Positions 48,825-58,267 of a stretch of 64,000 bases of DNA are shown in pieces. Made by a program: the position numbers and the translations under genes. How positions within the stretch are numbered: position 1 is the first letter of the stretch; the number at the start of each line of letters is the position of its first letter. Location of the stretch: positions 4,182,501 through 4,246,500 of the forward strand of contig NZ_CP067102.1 in the NCBI RefSeq assembly GCF_016616885.1, written 5' to 3'. The notes beneath the pieces were generated by a model, which ran no database searches, had not been told where the DNA came from, and was given only the letters and a program-made list of their open reading frames with translations. This DNA is from Bradyrhizobium diazoefficiens (lineage in GTDB: Bacteria; Pseudomonadota; Alphaproteobacteria; Rhizobiales; Xanthobacteraceae).

Positions 48825-51014
48825 TCAATTCGCGCCCCTGAAGCTCGCGGGCGTCGCGGCGGCGCGCGGCGCGACATTCGCATCCTGCGTCACCACGCGC
48901 TGGTCGGTCTTGCCGGCCACCGCGCCGCTGGCCTCGAACCTTGAGCGATAGACCAGCACGTTCTCCATCACACGCTGGACGTAGTTGCGCGTCTCCGACA
49001 GCGGGATGCGCTCGACCCAGTCGACGGGATCGATCTTGGGGTCGCGCGGGTCGCCGTGCGCCTGCACCCATTCCCGCACGCGGCCGCGGCCGGCATTGTA
49101 GCCGGCGAAGGTCATGATCTGGTTGCCGCGGTATTCCGAGAGAAGCGCGCTGAGCTCGGCTGCGCCCATCTGTGTGTTGTAGACGGGATCGGAGACCATC
49201 CTGTCCCAGTCATAGGTCACGCCGAAGCGCTTTGCGGTGTCGCGGCCGGCTTCCGGCGTCACCTGCATCAAGCCGACCGCATTGGCGGCCGACTTGTCGC
49301 GCTGATTGAACGAGCTCTCGGTGCGCGCCACCGAATAGATCACGCTGGTCTCGATCGCGGGCGCAACCTGCTTGTGCTCGGGGATGCCGATGGTCGGGAA
49401 GGCGTAATGGTCGAGCGCGAGCCCGCGCGCCAGCGCCGACTTGCCGACCTCCAACATGACGCGTGCGTCGTTGCGTCGGCCAGCGAGCTCGCCGAGCGCT
49501 TCGAGCGCGGCCACATCTGTGCTCTCCTTGGAAAAATCCTCGGCATAGTAATATACCGTGTCGCGCTCGCCGATGCCGTAGAGCATGTCGGCGGCGCGCA
49601 CGCGTTCGTCCGTGGGCGGCGTGTCGGCGGAGGCCAGCACGGGCGAGGGCGCGCGCAGCTCGATTCCCTCGAGGCCAAGTCGCGCACGGGCAAGCTGGCC
49701 GTAATAGGCGGTCGGATAGCGCGCCGCGGCCCTGTAGCTCATGCGTGCGTCGGCGACTGCGCCCATCGCCTCGGCCGCACGGCCGCGCCAGTAATGGCCC
49801 CGCGACAGCGCGATCGGATTGGCCGAGCCCTCGTCGATCGCCGCGAAGTGCATCAATGCGGTTTTGGGATCGTCGAGATAGCGCAGCGCGATCCAGCCGC
49901 ACATGAAATGATAGTCGACGCGATAGACTTCCATTGCCGGCACCGCGGCCGCACGCACCACGTCATAAGCGGTCCTGGACTTGCCCTGGTCGAGCAGTTT
50001 TCGCGCCAGCAGGCGGCGCTCGCGCCACCAGGCATCGGTATCCTGCGCCGCCATGGTGTCGGGCGCGGCAGCGAGGATCACCTCAGCCGCATCGTCGATG
50101 CGGTCCTTCTGGATATGCCATTGCGCGCGGCACAGCACATAGCCGAGATCGCGACGCTCATCAGCCGACACGTCATCAAGATAATCCTTGGCCTTGTTCT
50201 CCTTGCCGTTGACCGCCGCGCAGGCCTTGACGATCGCGAGCGCGTCTTCGCCGAGCCGCTTGGCCGCGCGCCTTGCGCCGGCGTAGTCCTTGGCGCCGAG
50301 GCGCTTATCCATGCGGGCGCGATGATCCTCGGCACGCAGAAGATCGTGAAAGGCTTCGTATGAATCCGCCTCGCTACGCTCCGACAGCTCCTCAGAGCGC
50401 CAGGCCTCGCGGACCAGACGCGCGGCCCGCTCGCTGTCGCCTTCGGCGATCAGCACGCGGGCGAGCGCGAAATTGCCTTTGGCGCTGGTCGGCCGGTCCA
50501 TCGTGAAGGCGTGCACGGTGGCCGCGTCGGTCTTCTCCTGCCACAGCCGCGCCTCGGCACGCCGGCGCAATAGCGCGGCGCTCGGCCAATCCGGATTGGC
50601 GGCGAGGAAGGCGGCGTAGCACTTGAAATTCGCGGTGCTCTCGGAATGGCGAAGCATGAACCAGTCGGCGAGCTTCTGGCCGGCGGGATCGGCAATGCGG
50701 TCGCGCACGGCAGCGGCGTCGTCGGTCTTGCCCTTGCGCGCGAGGTCGATGGCGTCCTTCAGCGCGGCGAGGTCGCCCGTCAGCGGCGGGGTTGCGGGCT
50801 TGTCCGCGGGCTCCTCGTCCTGCTTCTTCGACTTGCGCTTGGCCTCGGCATGTTTGCCGTGCTTGCCGGCCGCAGCATGGCGCTGCTTGCCCGCTTTGGC
50901 CTCATGCGTTTTCTTCGGCGCTGATGATTTGCCCTTCGCTGCCAACTCCGTCGGAAGGAGCGCCAGTGAGGCCACGGCAACGAGGCACGCGAGCGAGCGT
51001 AGGCACTGGTTCAT
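48825..51014 (-). CDS. slt: Soluble lytic murein transglycosylase
   Basis: A 729-residue exported enzyme: signal peptide (about 1-26), a Lys/Ala/His-rich segment (about 27-75), a long superhelical alpha domain (about 80-560) and a C-terminal goose-lysozyme-like domain. The catalytic Glu is in ARTESSFN, followed by ANAVGLMQVTPEAG and FAGYNAGRGRV. It cleaves peptidoglycan glycan chains to form 1,6-anhydromuropeptides. The frame can be extended to 51176, but the ATG at 51014 has the signal peptide. It is alone on this strand. Confidence 0.95.
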   Translation of the reverse strand: MNQCLRSLACLVAVASLALLPTELAAKGKSSAPKKTHEAKAGKQRHAAAGKHGKHAEAKRKSKKQDEEPADKPATPPLTGDLAALKDAIDLARKGKTDDAAAVRDRIADPAGQKLADWFMLRHSESTANFKCYAAFLAANPDWPSAALLRRRAEARLWQEKTDAATVHAFTMDRPTSAKGNFALARVLIAEGDSERAARLVREAWRSEELSERSEADSYEAFHDLLRAEDHRARMDKRLGAKDYAGARRAAKRLGEDALAIVKACAAVNGKENKAKDYLDDVSADERRDLGYVLCRAQWHIQKDRIDDAAEVILAAAPDTMAAQDTDAWWRERRLLARKLLDQGKSRTAYDVVRAAAVPAMEVYRVDYHFMCGWIALRYLDDPKTALMHFAAIDEGSANPIALSRGHYWRGRAAEAMGAVADARMSYRAAARYPTAYYGQLARARLGLEGIELRAPSPVLASADTPPTDERVRAADMLYGIGERDTVYYYAEDFSKESTDVAALEALGELAGRRNDARVMLEVGKSALARGLALDHYAFPTIGIPEHKQVAPAIETSVIYSVARTESSFNQRDKSAANAVGLMQVTPEAGRDTAKRFGVTYDWDRMVSDPVYNTQMGAAELSALLSEYRGNQIMTFAGYNAGRGRVREWVQAHGDPRDPKIDPVDWVERIPLSETRNYVQRVMENVLVYRSRFEASGAVAGKTDQRVVTQDANVAPRAAATPASFRGAN

Positions 51015-51339
51015 TCCGTGGTCCCCCCTGCGAAACCAGTACAAACCAAAGTCCGCGACGACACGCGGTTCGAGAATCAAATCGACATCAAAAACAGTGA
51101 CACGGCATCGTTTCGCATTCCTCACACTCCCGCAACAATGCGGCAAAATACGGATGGAGTGCGGGAACCTGTGCAACGGGGGATAGAACTGGGCTTTTAA
51201 CCTTTGTTAACAAACAGGCCTCGCGCGACGGCTATGGGCAAGTTCATGGCGCCACGAAGGCACGATTGCGCGTGTTCCCGGTCGAGAATCCGGTGTATTG
51301 AGTTCCATAGACCGTTCTTTCAGCCTTTGCTTGTACCTC

Positions 51340-53076
51340 ATGCCGCTTTTCAACCAGTCGATCCGGCGCAAGATCGTCGGCATCGCCCTCGGATTGATCG
51401 TCCTGATGCTCGTCACCTCGATCCTGTCGATGGTGATGTCGAGCAAGGTCGGCGTCCTCCTGGATGAGCTGACCAACCGTTATATTCCCGCCTACGGGCA
51501 CTTGGCGCGCGCCAATATCCGCTCGCTGGAGCGGGCGCTGGCACTGCGGCGCATGGTCATGACCAGGATGCAGTCGCCCTCGGATGAGGAGGCCTATACG
51601 GCGCGCCTGCACGAGTTCGAGGACGTCGACCGCAAGATCGAGGAGGAGGCCGAGGGCGCACGCACGCTGATCAACGCGATCATCGACGATCCCCGGACGC
51701 CGTCCGACAACGCCACGCTCGCGCGGATCGAAACCCGCATCGAGACCGCCGTCTCAGAGCTGCGCCGTGACATGAACGAGGACCATGCAAAACTCCTCAA
51801 GCAGGTCGACGCCAGGCAGATGGACAACGCCCGCGGCACGCTGGAGCATCTCGATGTTCTCCGTGACAATTTCAACCAGAAGATCGACGCGATCCGCGCC
51901 GACATGCTCAAGCAGGTCTTCTTCTCAACGTCGCAGGTGATCGGTCACCAGCGCCAGGCCATCATCATCTCCGGCATCGTCACGATCCTTGCGGCGGTGG
52001 TCGGATTTGCCTTCGCGCTGCTGGTCAGTAGCGGCATCACCCGCCCGGTGCGGTTGCTGCTGGCCGGGGCCCGCGAAGTCGAGGCAGGTCGCTTCGACAA
52101 GAGCATCGCCGTCTCGACCCAAGACGAGATCGGCGAGCTCGCGGCCGCCTTCAACCGCATGATCGAGCAGTTGCGCCACAACGAGCGCATCCGCGAGACC
52201 TTCGGCCGCTATATTGATCCCAAGGTGGTGCAGGGCCTGATCGACCGGCCCGAGGTCGCAATCGACGGCCAGCGCCGGGTGATGACCATCATGTTCTCCG
52301 ACATGAGCGGCTTCACCTCGATGAGCGAGGGTATGACCCCGCGCGGCCTCGTCAAGGTGATGAACCACTATTTCACGGTGATGTCCGCTCCGATCCGGAA
52401 CAACCGCGGCGTGATCGACAAATATATCGGCGACGCCATCATGTCCTATTGGGGCCCGCCCTTCGTCGAGGAGGACGAGCAGGCGCTGCTCGCAGGCCTG
52501 TCCGCCATCGACATGGCCGACCAGGTGCCGGCGCTGCAGAAGCAATTGCCGGATCTGCTCGGCATCCGCGCCATGCCCGTGCAGTGCGATCTCCGTATCG
52601 GCATTGCCACCGGCGAGGTCCTGACCGGCAGCATCGGCTCCGAGCTGATGATGAGCTTTACGGTGATGGGCGACGCCGTGAACCTTGCCTCGCGTCTGGA
52701 GGCCGTCAACAAGCTCTACGGTACCCGCATCCTGATCTCGCAGGCCACCGCCGAGGCGATCGGAGCGCGCCTCGAATTCCGCGAGATCGATCGTCTCGCG
52801 GTGGTCGGCCAGAGCGTGCCGCAGCCGGTGTTCGAGGTGATGGGACGGGCAGGCGCGCTCGCGGAGCCGCAGGAGAGCCTGCGCGCGCACTATGCGGAAG
52901 GCCTTGCCGCCTATCGCGGGTGCCGCTTCGACGACGCACGCATGGCGTTCAACGCGGCGCTGGAGCGCTGCCCCGGCGACGGGCCGTCACGCACAATGCT
53001 CGCCCGCATCGCGCGGTTCGAGACCAATCCGCCGGCAGCCGATTGGGACGGCGCCTGGCGATTGGACAGCAAATAG
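51340..53076 (+). CDS. Membrane adenylate cyclase, class III
   Basis: A 578-residue protein. Transmembrane helices at about 10-32 and 206-230 flank a four-helix periplasmic sensor. HAMP (about 230-285) and a class III cyclase domain (about 310-480) follow. The metal Asp residues are D321 (MFSDMSGFTS) and D365 (DKYIGDAIMSY), and Lys361 and the Asp in VMGDAVNLASRLE are consistent with ATP specificity. A C-terminal TPR-like segment follows. I use the ATG at 51340; the TTG at 51298 is less likely. Environmental signal unknown. Confidence 0.93.
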   Translation: MPLFNQSIRRKIVGIALGLIVLMLVTSILSMVMSSKVGVLLDELTNRYIPAYGHLARANIRSLERALALRRMVMTRMQSPSDEEAYTARLHEFEDVDRKIEEEAEGARTLINAIIDDPRTPSDNATLARIETRIETAVSELRRDMNEDHAKLLKQVDARQMDNARGTLEHLDVLRDNFNQKIDAIRADMLKQVFFSTSQVIGHQRQAIIISGIVTILAAVVGFAFALLVSSGITRPVRLLLAGAREVEAGRFDKSIAVSTQDEIGELAAAFNRMIEQLRHNERIRETFGRYIDPKVVQGLIDRPEVAIDGQRRVMTIMFSDMSGFTSMSEGMTPRGLVKVMNHYFTVMSAPIRNNRGVIDKYIGDAIMSYWGPPFVEEDEQALLAGLSAIDMADQVPALQKQLPDLLGIRAMPVQCDLRIGIATGEVLTGSIGSELMMSFTVMGDAVNLASRLEAVNKLYGTRILISQATAEAIGARLEFREIDRLAVVGQSVPQPVFEVMGRAGALAEPQESLRAHYAEGLAAYRGCRFDDARMAFNAALERCPGDGPSRTMLARIARFETNPPAADWDGAWRLDSK

Positions 53077-53181
53077 CTGTCCGCCTGTGAATAATTGTTT
53101 CTATCCCATAACGATGTTTGTCGTGACCTAATTCCCGGGCTTAGCTTTGTTGTCCTTGAGGCGTTTAATGGGGATACGCCG

Positions 53182-53358
53182 ATGACAGAACTTGAGGACA
53201 GGCTGGAGCGGTTCGAGACGCTGACCGCCGAATGCGAGCTGATTGCCAAGCTCGCCACCGACAGCAAAAAGCGCGAGTTCTACCTGAGACTCGGGGAGCA
53301 GTACCGTCAGCTTGCGGTGGACATGCGCCAGGTGATCGCGAGCAAGGCCGCGGCCTGA
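53182..53358 (+). CDS. Small helical hypothetical protein
   Basis: A 58-residue acidic/basic helical protein (start MTELEDRLERFETLTAECEL, end RQVIASKAAA), with a GGGGAT ribosome site. I recall similar short proteins in Bradyrhizobium but no function. No signal peptide. Confidence 0.65.
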   Translation: MTELEDRLERFETLTAECELIAKLATDSKKREFYLRLGEQYRQLAVDMRQVIASKAAA

Positions 53359-53562
53359 GGGGTTCCCGTAGGAGCGAGGCGCGACGGGGCGTTCCTGCGT
53401 TTGCAGGATCGGTCGCGATCGCAAGCCGTTCTTAACAATTGAGACGCATCCTCGATGGGAAGCGGGAGCTGCGCAGTGCGTTTCCCGGCGATGGGAATGC
53501 CTGAGGCAAGGTTGCCGTGCAACATTGCTTGCAAACGTAGCTCGTCCGATGGTTGACGTCCC

Positions 53563-53790
53563 ATGCGTCTATTTGCCATGCGTCTGTTTGCGGTCATCCT
53601 GTTTGCGCTTCTGACGGCAGCCTGCAACCAGGAGCAGGACGTCACGGGCTCGACATCGGTCTGCGCGCTGCGGAACTACAGCTCCTACAATCCCCGCGAC
53701 ATGAATCAGTGCGTTGCCGCCTGCAAGTCGTGTGACCACGGCAATACCGTCACCTGCACCACCTCCTGTACGCTCAAGGGCGCGCACTGA
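53563..53790 (+). CDS. Small cysteine-rich lipoprotein
   Basis: A 75-residue lipoprotein: hydrophobic N-terminus and lipobox LLTAAC at about 16-21, then a 54-residue mature part with about seven cysteines (CALR, CVAACKSCDHG, CTTSCTL), likely disulfide bonded. The first five codons are repeated in the next five (see findings), so translation may begin at 53563 or 53578. A hairpin terminator follows the stop. Function unknown. Confidence 0.7.
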   Translation: MRLFAMRLFAVILFALLTAACNQEQDVTGSTSVCALRNYSSYNPRDMNQCVAACKSCDHGNTVTCTTSCTLKGAH

Positions 53791-53794
53791 AAGC

Positions 53795-53820
53795 AAGGGC
53801 CCGAGACCGCGGCCTTTTTA
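53795..53820 (+). terminator. Intrinsic terminator of the lipoprotein gene
   Basis: aagggcc (53795-53801) pairs with ggccttt (53811-53817), with one G-T wobble, around a 9-base loop and runs into ttttattt. Confidence 0.6.
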
Positions 53821-53939
53821 TTTCAGCCTGTTCGCAATCGGGGAACCGCTAGAGCCAAACCGCTGACGGTGCTCCGCCACCGGAACGATTTCCATGAGAT
53901 GATCATTGATGGGGCGGGCAGGACGCGGAGTCCTTTGGA

Positions 53940-54197
53940 ATGGGTATGCTCGATCCCGGCCGGTTTCTGGTGTCGTGCTCGCATTGCGAGGCTTGGCCGA
54001 TGGCGGCCAATGTCAAACGTACGAACTGGTCGGCACAGCCGCACGAGGTCCGCTTCGTCTGCCCGCGCTGCCGCCGCGAGGAGACCGCGATCGTCTCTGC
54101 GTCCGGGCAGCTGTTACCGATCAAGCGCGTCGACATTCCCCCGCACGAGGCGACCGCGGCCTGGGCCCAGGCCCAACGCCCGCGCGGGCGCACTTAG
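53940..54197 (+). CDS. Small zinc-ribbon hypothetical protein
   Basis: An 85-residue protein with CSHC near residue 13 and CPRC near residue 41, a zinc-ribbon spacing, and a basic C-terminus (QAQRPRGRT). The start is uncertain (ATG at 53940 or 53946). Not co-directional with any identified operon. Function unknown. Confidence 0.6.
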   Translation: MGMLDPGRFLVSCSHCEAWPMAANVKRTNWSAQPHEVRFVCPRCRREETAIVSASGQLLPIKRVDIPPHEATAAWAQAQRPRGRT

Positions 54198-54280
54198 GGC
54201 ATTCATTGCTCGATCCCGTTTTGGAACTGGGCCGTTCATCGGACGTTTCCGCCCCGACAGCAACGCATCAGGATGGGCGC

Positions 54281-54502
54281 ATGATCAGCGAACATTTTGA
54301 CACCCGCACACGGATCAACATGAAGCTGGCGCTCGACCGCGTCTGCCGCAATCGCCCCGACGGCGAGGACCACGGCTTCCGCAAGTCGGTCGCCGAGAAC
54401 ATCATCCGTTGTGCACTGACAGGTCGCACCGGCATCGGCCAGCTCGTCGATGCCGGTGAGCGCGCCATGATCAGGACCCGTTCGCAGCGGGAGCCGGCCT
54501 GA
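54281..54502 (+). CDS. Small conserved-type hypothetical protein
   Basis: A 73-residue mainly helical protein (start MISEHFDTRTRINMKLALDR) with one strongly basic end. An aggatggg site precedes the ATG. I recall this type from Bradyrhizobium but no function. Confidence 0.6.
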   Translation: MISEHFDTRTRINMKLALDRVCRNRPDGEDHGFRKSVAENIIRCALTGRTGIGQLVDAGERAMIRTRSQREPA

Positions 54503-54585
54503 TTGCGAGCTGGCGGACTTCGTCGATAGCCGTGCTAGGGTCGCCGCCAGGAGATTATCCCTGGTGCTGACGGAGGCGCGACGAC

Positions 54586-54876
54586 TTGAGCAGCGAGGTT
54601 CATTGGCGCGACGACATCGCCTCGCTGGTGTTTCCCGTCGCGGGGCATGATGCGATCTGCGCCGTGCACCGGGGCGCGTTCCGGACCTTGCTGGGCGTCG
54701 AGCCCGCGCCGGAGGCCTGCCTCGGCTATTTCCGGCGGTTTGAGGCGGCCTTTCGGGCCGCCGCCGGCGCCAAGATCGCCCGCAACGGCATTTTGCCAGG
54801 GACCAGCCTGCATCTTACCAGTCGCGACATCGCCCGGAAGCTGCTAGAAAACGCGCAAATCGCCAATGGAGAATAG
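54586..54876 (+). CDS. DUF1488-like small protein
   Basis: A 96-residue protein I associate with DUF1488 by its pattern (ILPGTSLHLTSRDIARKLL at the C-terminus); the match is from memory. TTG start. It ends 3 bases before cbtB, making a likely operon DUF1488-cbtB-cbtA. There is no known link between this family and cobalt. Confidence 0.55.
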   Translation: MSSEVHWRDDIASLVFPVAGHDAICAVHRGAFRTLLGVEPAPEACLGYFRRFEAAFRAAAGAKIARNGILPGTSLHLTSRDIARKLLENAQIANGE

Positions 54877-54879
54877 ACC

Positions 54880-55074
54880 ATGAGCCAGTCCCAGCTCGCC
54901 AACGCCCAAATCACGCTTCCGGTCGCCGCCGGGCAGGTGGGACGGCTGTCGCAGGCTCTGATGGCCATAGTGCTCGGCGTGTTCGTCATCGGCATGGTCG
55001 GCTTCTCCCACATCGACGTCGTCCACAACTCGGCCCACGACGTACGCCACTCGAACGCTTTCCCTTGCCACTAA
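54880..55074 (+). CDS. cbtB: CbtB, predicted cobalt transporter subunit
   Basis: A 64-residue protein with one membrane helix (about 25-45) and a histidine-rich end (HNSAHDVRHSNAFPCH), the pattern of CbtB, the small subunit of the putative CbtAB cobalt uptake system linked to cobalamin. cbtA follows 10 bases later. I searched the 83 bases ahead of DUF1488 for a cobalamin riboswitch and found no room for one. Confidence 0.8.
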   Translation: MSQSQLANAQITLPVAAGQVGRLSQALMAIVLGVFVIGMVGFSHIDVVHNSAHDVRHSNAFPCH

Positions 55075-55084
55075 CCGGGGTGGC

Positions 55085-55879
55085 ATGAGCACATTTCGCG
55101 CGATCGTCTTCGCGTCGGTCATTGCCGGTTTCATCGTCGGTCTCATCGTCACTGTCGTCCAGCAGTTCGGCACCGTCCCCCTGATTCTGAAGGCGGAAGG
55201 CTTCGAGAAGGCGGCGGAGATGCACCAGCATGAGGCGCCGGCCACGGCGCAGCCGGCAGCAGCCGGGCATGACCCCGCAGACCATGACCATGCCGCCCAC
55301 GATCACGGCGACCATGGCGCCGGCGACCACGACCATGGCGCCGGGGCTTGGGAGCCGCGCGATGGTTTTGAGCGCAACGCCTATACCGCCGCCGCCAATA
55401 TCCTGACCGCGATCGGCTTCGCATTGCTCTTGGCCGGCTTCTTCGCCGTGCGCAGCGGCGCCACCGGGGCGAGCGTGTCCTGGCACGAAGGCCTGCTGTG
55501 GGGGCTGGCGGGCTTTGCCGTCTTTACGCTTGCGCCCGGCCTCGGCCTGCCGCCGGAGCTGCCCGGCGTGCCTGTCGCGCCGCTGCTGTCGCGGCAGATC
55601 TGGTGGCTGGCCGCGGTGCTGGCGACGGCAGGAGGGCTCGCCTTGATCGCCTTCCGTCGCTCGGTGCCGGCCGCGATCGCCGGCGTGATCCTGCTGACAC
55701 TGCCGCATCTGATCGGCGCGCCGGAGCTCGCCAACATCGAGACCAACGTGCCGTCGTCGCTGACGCATCAGTTCGTCACCGCGGTGACGGTGACGAGCCT
55801 GGTGTTTTGGACCTTGCTCGGCGGTCTGACCAGCGCGGTATTCGCGCGCTTCGACCGCGGCACAAACCAGCGCGCTTGA
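55085..55879 (+). CDS. cbtA: CbtA, predicted cobalt transporter
   Basis: A 264-residue membrane protein with about six helices. Between helices 1 and 2 (about residues 60-88) it has a dense His/Asp segment (HDPADHDHAAHDHGDHG), which fits a metal-binding loop. The CbtAB pair is predicted to import cobalt; experimental proof in this group is limited as far as I know. It is part of a cobalt/nickel island that also includes the exporter rcnA. Confidence 0.85.
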   Translation: MSTFRAIVFASVIAGFIVGLIVTVVQQFGTVPLILKAEGFEKAAEMHQHEAPATAQPAAAGHDPADHDHAAHDHGDHGAGDHDHGAGAWEPRDGFERNAYTAAANILTAIGFALLLAGFFAVRSGATGASVSWHEGLLWGLAGFAVFTLAPGLGLPPELPGVPVAPLLSRQIWWLAAVLATAGGLALIAFRRSVPAAIAGVILLTLPHLIGAPELANIETNVPSSLTHQFVTAVTVTSLVFWTLLGGLTSAVFARFDRGTNQRA

Positions 55880-56249
55880 GCCGGCGCTCGCATCACAACG
55901 TGGAGATCGCCGTCCAAACCATCTATCGGCTCGCGCGGGGCGGGCGCAATCGATTTCGTTCCATTTGAATCGATCAAATCTTTTCGAACGGCCACGGATT
56001 GCACGCGGTTGACAGCTTGGACCTCCGGGCTTCTATTCGAGCCATCGGGGATATGCGATCTCCCCGCGAGGCGACATGCCCAAGCATCGCGTCCTGATCA
56101 CCAAGGGCGCAGCATGTCCATTTCCTACACCTCCGTTTCGTTCGACCGAGTGGCTCATTCGCCTCGCGCGGCATGCCTCGACGCGCACGGTGCGAATGTC
56201 TGAGCCGAAAACGGATTCGACCTGGGGCAGGAACACCAGGAGAATGACC
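55880..56249. other. 370-base gap with no clear gene
   Basis: The gap between cbtA and the DUF1259 gene holds only short frames (for example an ATG at 56114) that lack support. A loose inverted pair atcgat...atcgat is present at about 55950-55975. It should hold the promoter of the DUF1259 gene. Confidence 0.4.
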
Positions 56250-57170
56250 ATGCGACTACGAACAATCTGTCACGCAGCCTTCCTGCTGGCTGCAGTCCTG
56301 GGCCCAGCATCCTTCGCCGCGCAATTCGTCTCGCCGGCCCAGGCGGAAGACGTCAATTGGCAGGCGATCGACCAAACGCTCGGCCGCAAGGCCGCCGTCT
56401 CGGATGATGTCCACCGATACGGTTTTCCTCGCAGCGATCTCTCCGTGACCCTGGACGGGGTCGCGATCAAGCCAGCGCTGGCCCTCGGCGGCTGGGTGGC
56501 GTTCAAGCCTGCCCATGGCGGCGCCATGGTCATGGGCGACCTCGTGCTGCTCGAGACCGAGATCAATCCTGTGATGGCGAAGATGATCGCTAGCGGTCTC
56601 GAGATCACGGCCGTGCATAATCATCTGCTGCGTGCGAGCCCGGCGACGTTCTACATGCACGTCGCGGGACACGGGGACCCCGTCAAGCTGGCCTCTGCGA
56701 TCCACGATGGGCTCGCCGAAAGCAAGACTCCGCTGACCGTCGCCGCACCGGCCAACCCGCCGCCCGCGGTCGATCTCGACACCGCCAAGCTCGACCAGAT
56801 CATCGGCGCGAAGGGACAGGCCAATGGCGGCGTCTACCAATTCAACGTCAAGCGTCGCGATCCGATCACACAGGAGGGTATGCCGCTCACGCCCGTCGGG
56901 CCGATGGGCGTCGCGATCGGCATCAACTTCCAGCCAACCGGCAACGGCAAGGCCGCCATCACCGGCGACTTCGTTCTGTCGGGCGACGAGGTGAACCCGG
57001 TGATTACGGCGCTGCTGGCGAATGGCATCGAGGTGACGGCACTGCACAGCCACATGCTGGACGAGCAGCCGCGGCTGTTCTTCATGCACTTCTGGGCCAA
57101 TGACGATGCGATCAAGCTCGCCAAGGGCCTGCGGTCCGCGCTCGACAAGACTGCGAGCGCGAAAGGCTAA
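56250..57170 (+). CDS. Exported DUF1259 (LppY/LpqO-like) protein
   Basis: A 306-residue exported protein with a signal peptide (about 1-33, ending PAQAE). It contains two repeats of the DUF1259 type, visible as GDLVLLETEINPVMAKMIASGLEITAVHNHLL and GDFVLSGDEVNPVITALLANGIEVTALHSHML (each quoted only in part). The conserved HNH and HSH residues could bind metal. I choose the ATG at 56250 because AGGAG lies 7 bases upstream; another ATG at 56244 is too close. Its location beside cobalt genes is suggestive. Confidence 0.8.
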   Translation: MRLRTICHAAFLLAAVLGPASFAAQFVSPAQAEDVNWQAIDQTLGRKAAVSDDVHRYGFPRSDLSVTLDGVAIKPALALGGWVAFKPAHGGAMVMGDLVLLETEINPVMAKMIASGLEITAVHNHLLRASPATFYMHVAGHGDPVKLASAIHDGLAESKTPLTVAAPANPPPAVDLDTAKLDQIIGAKGQANGGVYQFNVKRRDPITQEGMPLTPVGPMGVAIGINFQPTGNGKAAITGDFVLSGDEVNPVITALLANGIEVTALHSHMLDEQPRLFFMHFWANDDAIKLAKGLRSALDKTASAKG

Positions 57171-57201
57171 CCGACAGAGCAGTGGATGCCGCCGCTGCTT
57201 G

Positions 57202-58263
57202 TTACGACATCAGTTCGTGCAAACCCGTCCAGCCGGTATAGAGGCCGACGAAGACGATCAGGGCTGCCGAGACATAGGGCGCGCGGTGAGCGTAGCGGCT
57301 GAAGCCGCCCCAGTGTCGTTCGACGTGTCGCAGGCTGAGCGCGGCGAGAACGCCTGCCGACACCATCGTGATCGCGAGCCCGATGCCGAAGGACAGCACG
57401 AGGACAAAGCCGAGGCTGAACTGCTTCAGCTGAATGCAAAGCAGCAGTACGGTGATCGCGGCGGGACAGGGGATCAGTCCGCCAGTGAGACCGAACAGGA
57501 CGATCTGCGCCGTCGTCACGTTGCGCCCCGTAAAACGCTTGCGGATATCGGCGGCGTGGGCGCGCGCGTGAGCGTCGTCCTCTTCGCCGAGATACATGTG
57601 ATCGTGATCGTGCTCGCTAAACAGTATCTCGGTGGAGTCGCCGGCAAGGGCGATACGCGCCTTGAACGCGTGAGGCTCGGGAATCTCCTCGATACTTTCG
57701 AGGTATCCATCGCAAGCGGCGAACGCGAAGGTCTGGGGCGCACCGTCCTCGCGGATCGTGGTCACCTCGATGTCGCGGGCTGCGGGAAGCGCGCCGTTTT
57801 CGCTTCGGATCCGCCAGCGAGGCGGCACGCCGTCCTCGAACACCTCGATCAGCAGCGGCAAGCCGGCCAACGAGATGGGGTGCGGCTCGTCGTGGTGATG
57901 ATGGTCATGCTCGTCATTCTGCTCCCGCCAGGTGCGCCAGACCATCCAGCCGGCGATGCCGACGATGATGACGGCGGACGCCAGTTGCAGATAGGCCTCG
58001 CTGCGCTCGCCGGACAATTCTTGGCCGAAGTACAATCCCGCCAGCGCGATCGCCCAGACGATGGCGGTATGGGAGATGGTTGCCGACAGGCCGAGCACCG
58101 CGGCCTGGAGCACGGTGCCCCTGATGGCGATGATGAACGCGGCCATCATGGTCTTGGAATGCCCGGGCTCGAGGCCATGCAGCGCGCCGAGCAGGATCGC
58201 ACTGGGCGCGAACAGCCATGCATGCGCGCTGCTCTGTTGGAGCAGGTGAGACAGGTCGGTCAT
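57202..58263 (-). CDS. rcnA: RcnA-like nickel/cobalt efflux transporter
   Basis: A 353-residue NiCoT-type membrane protein. Key signatures are LHGLEPGHSKTMMAAFI (family motif H-x4-H-x3-T-like) and TGGLIPCPAAITVLLL. A histidine-rich cytoplasmic or periplasmic segment (DEHDHHHHDEPH) and a second, HDHDHMYLGEEDDAHARAH-like, lie in the large central loop of about 160 residues. The family exports Ni and Co, relieving toxicity. rcnR begins 4 bases upstream, so the two form an operon. Confidence 0.92.
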   Translation of the reverse strand: MTDLSHLLQQSSAHAWLFAPSAILLGALHGLEPGHSKTMMAAFIIAIRGTVLQAAVLGLSATISHTAIVWAIALAGLYFGQELSGERSEAYLQLASAVIIVGIAGWMVWRTWREQNDEHDHHHHDEPHPISLAGLPLLIEVFEDGVPPRWRIRSENGALPAARDIEVTTIREDGAPQTFAFAACDGYLESIEEIPEPHAFKARIALAGDSTEILFSEHDHDHMYLGEEDDAHARAHAADIRKRFTGRNVTTAQIVLFGLTGGLIPCPAAITVLLLCIQLKQFSLGFVLVLSFGIGLAITMVSAGVLAALSLRHVERHWGGFSRYAHRAPYVSAALIVFVGLYTGWTGLHELMS

Positions 58264-58267
58264 CTCT

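Noticed and set aside
54503..54585. A cobalamin riboswitch ahead of cbtBA
   Set aside because: The available gap is only 83 bases, too short for a riboswitch of about 200 bases, and I do not see the B12-box consensus.
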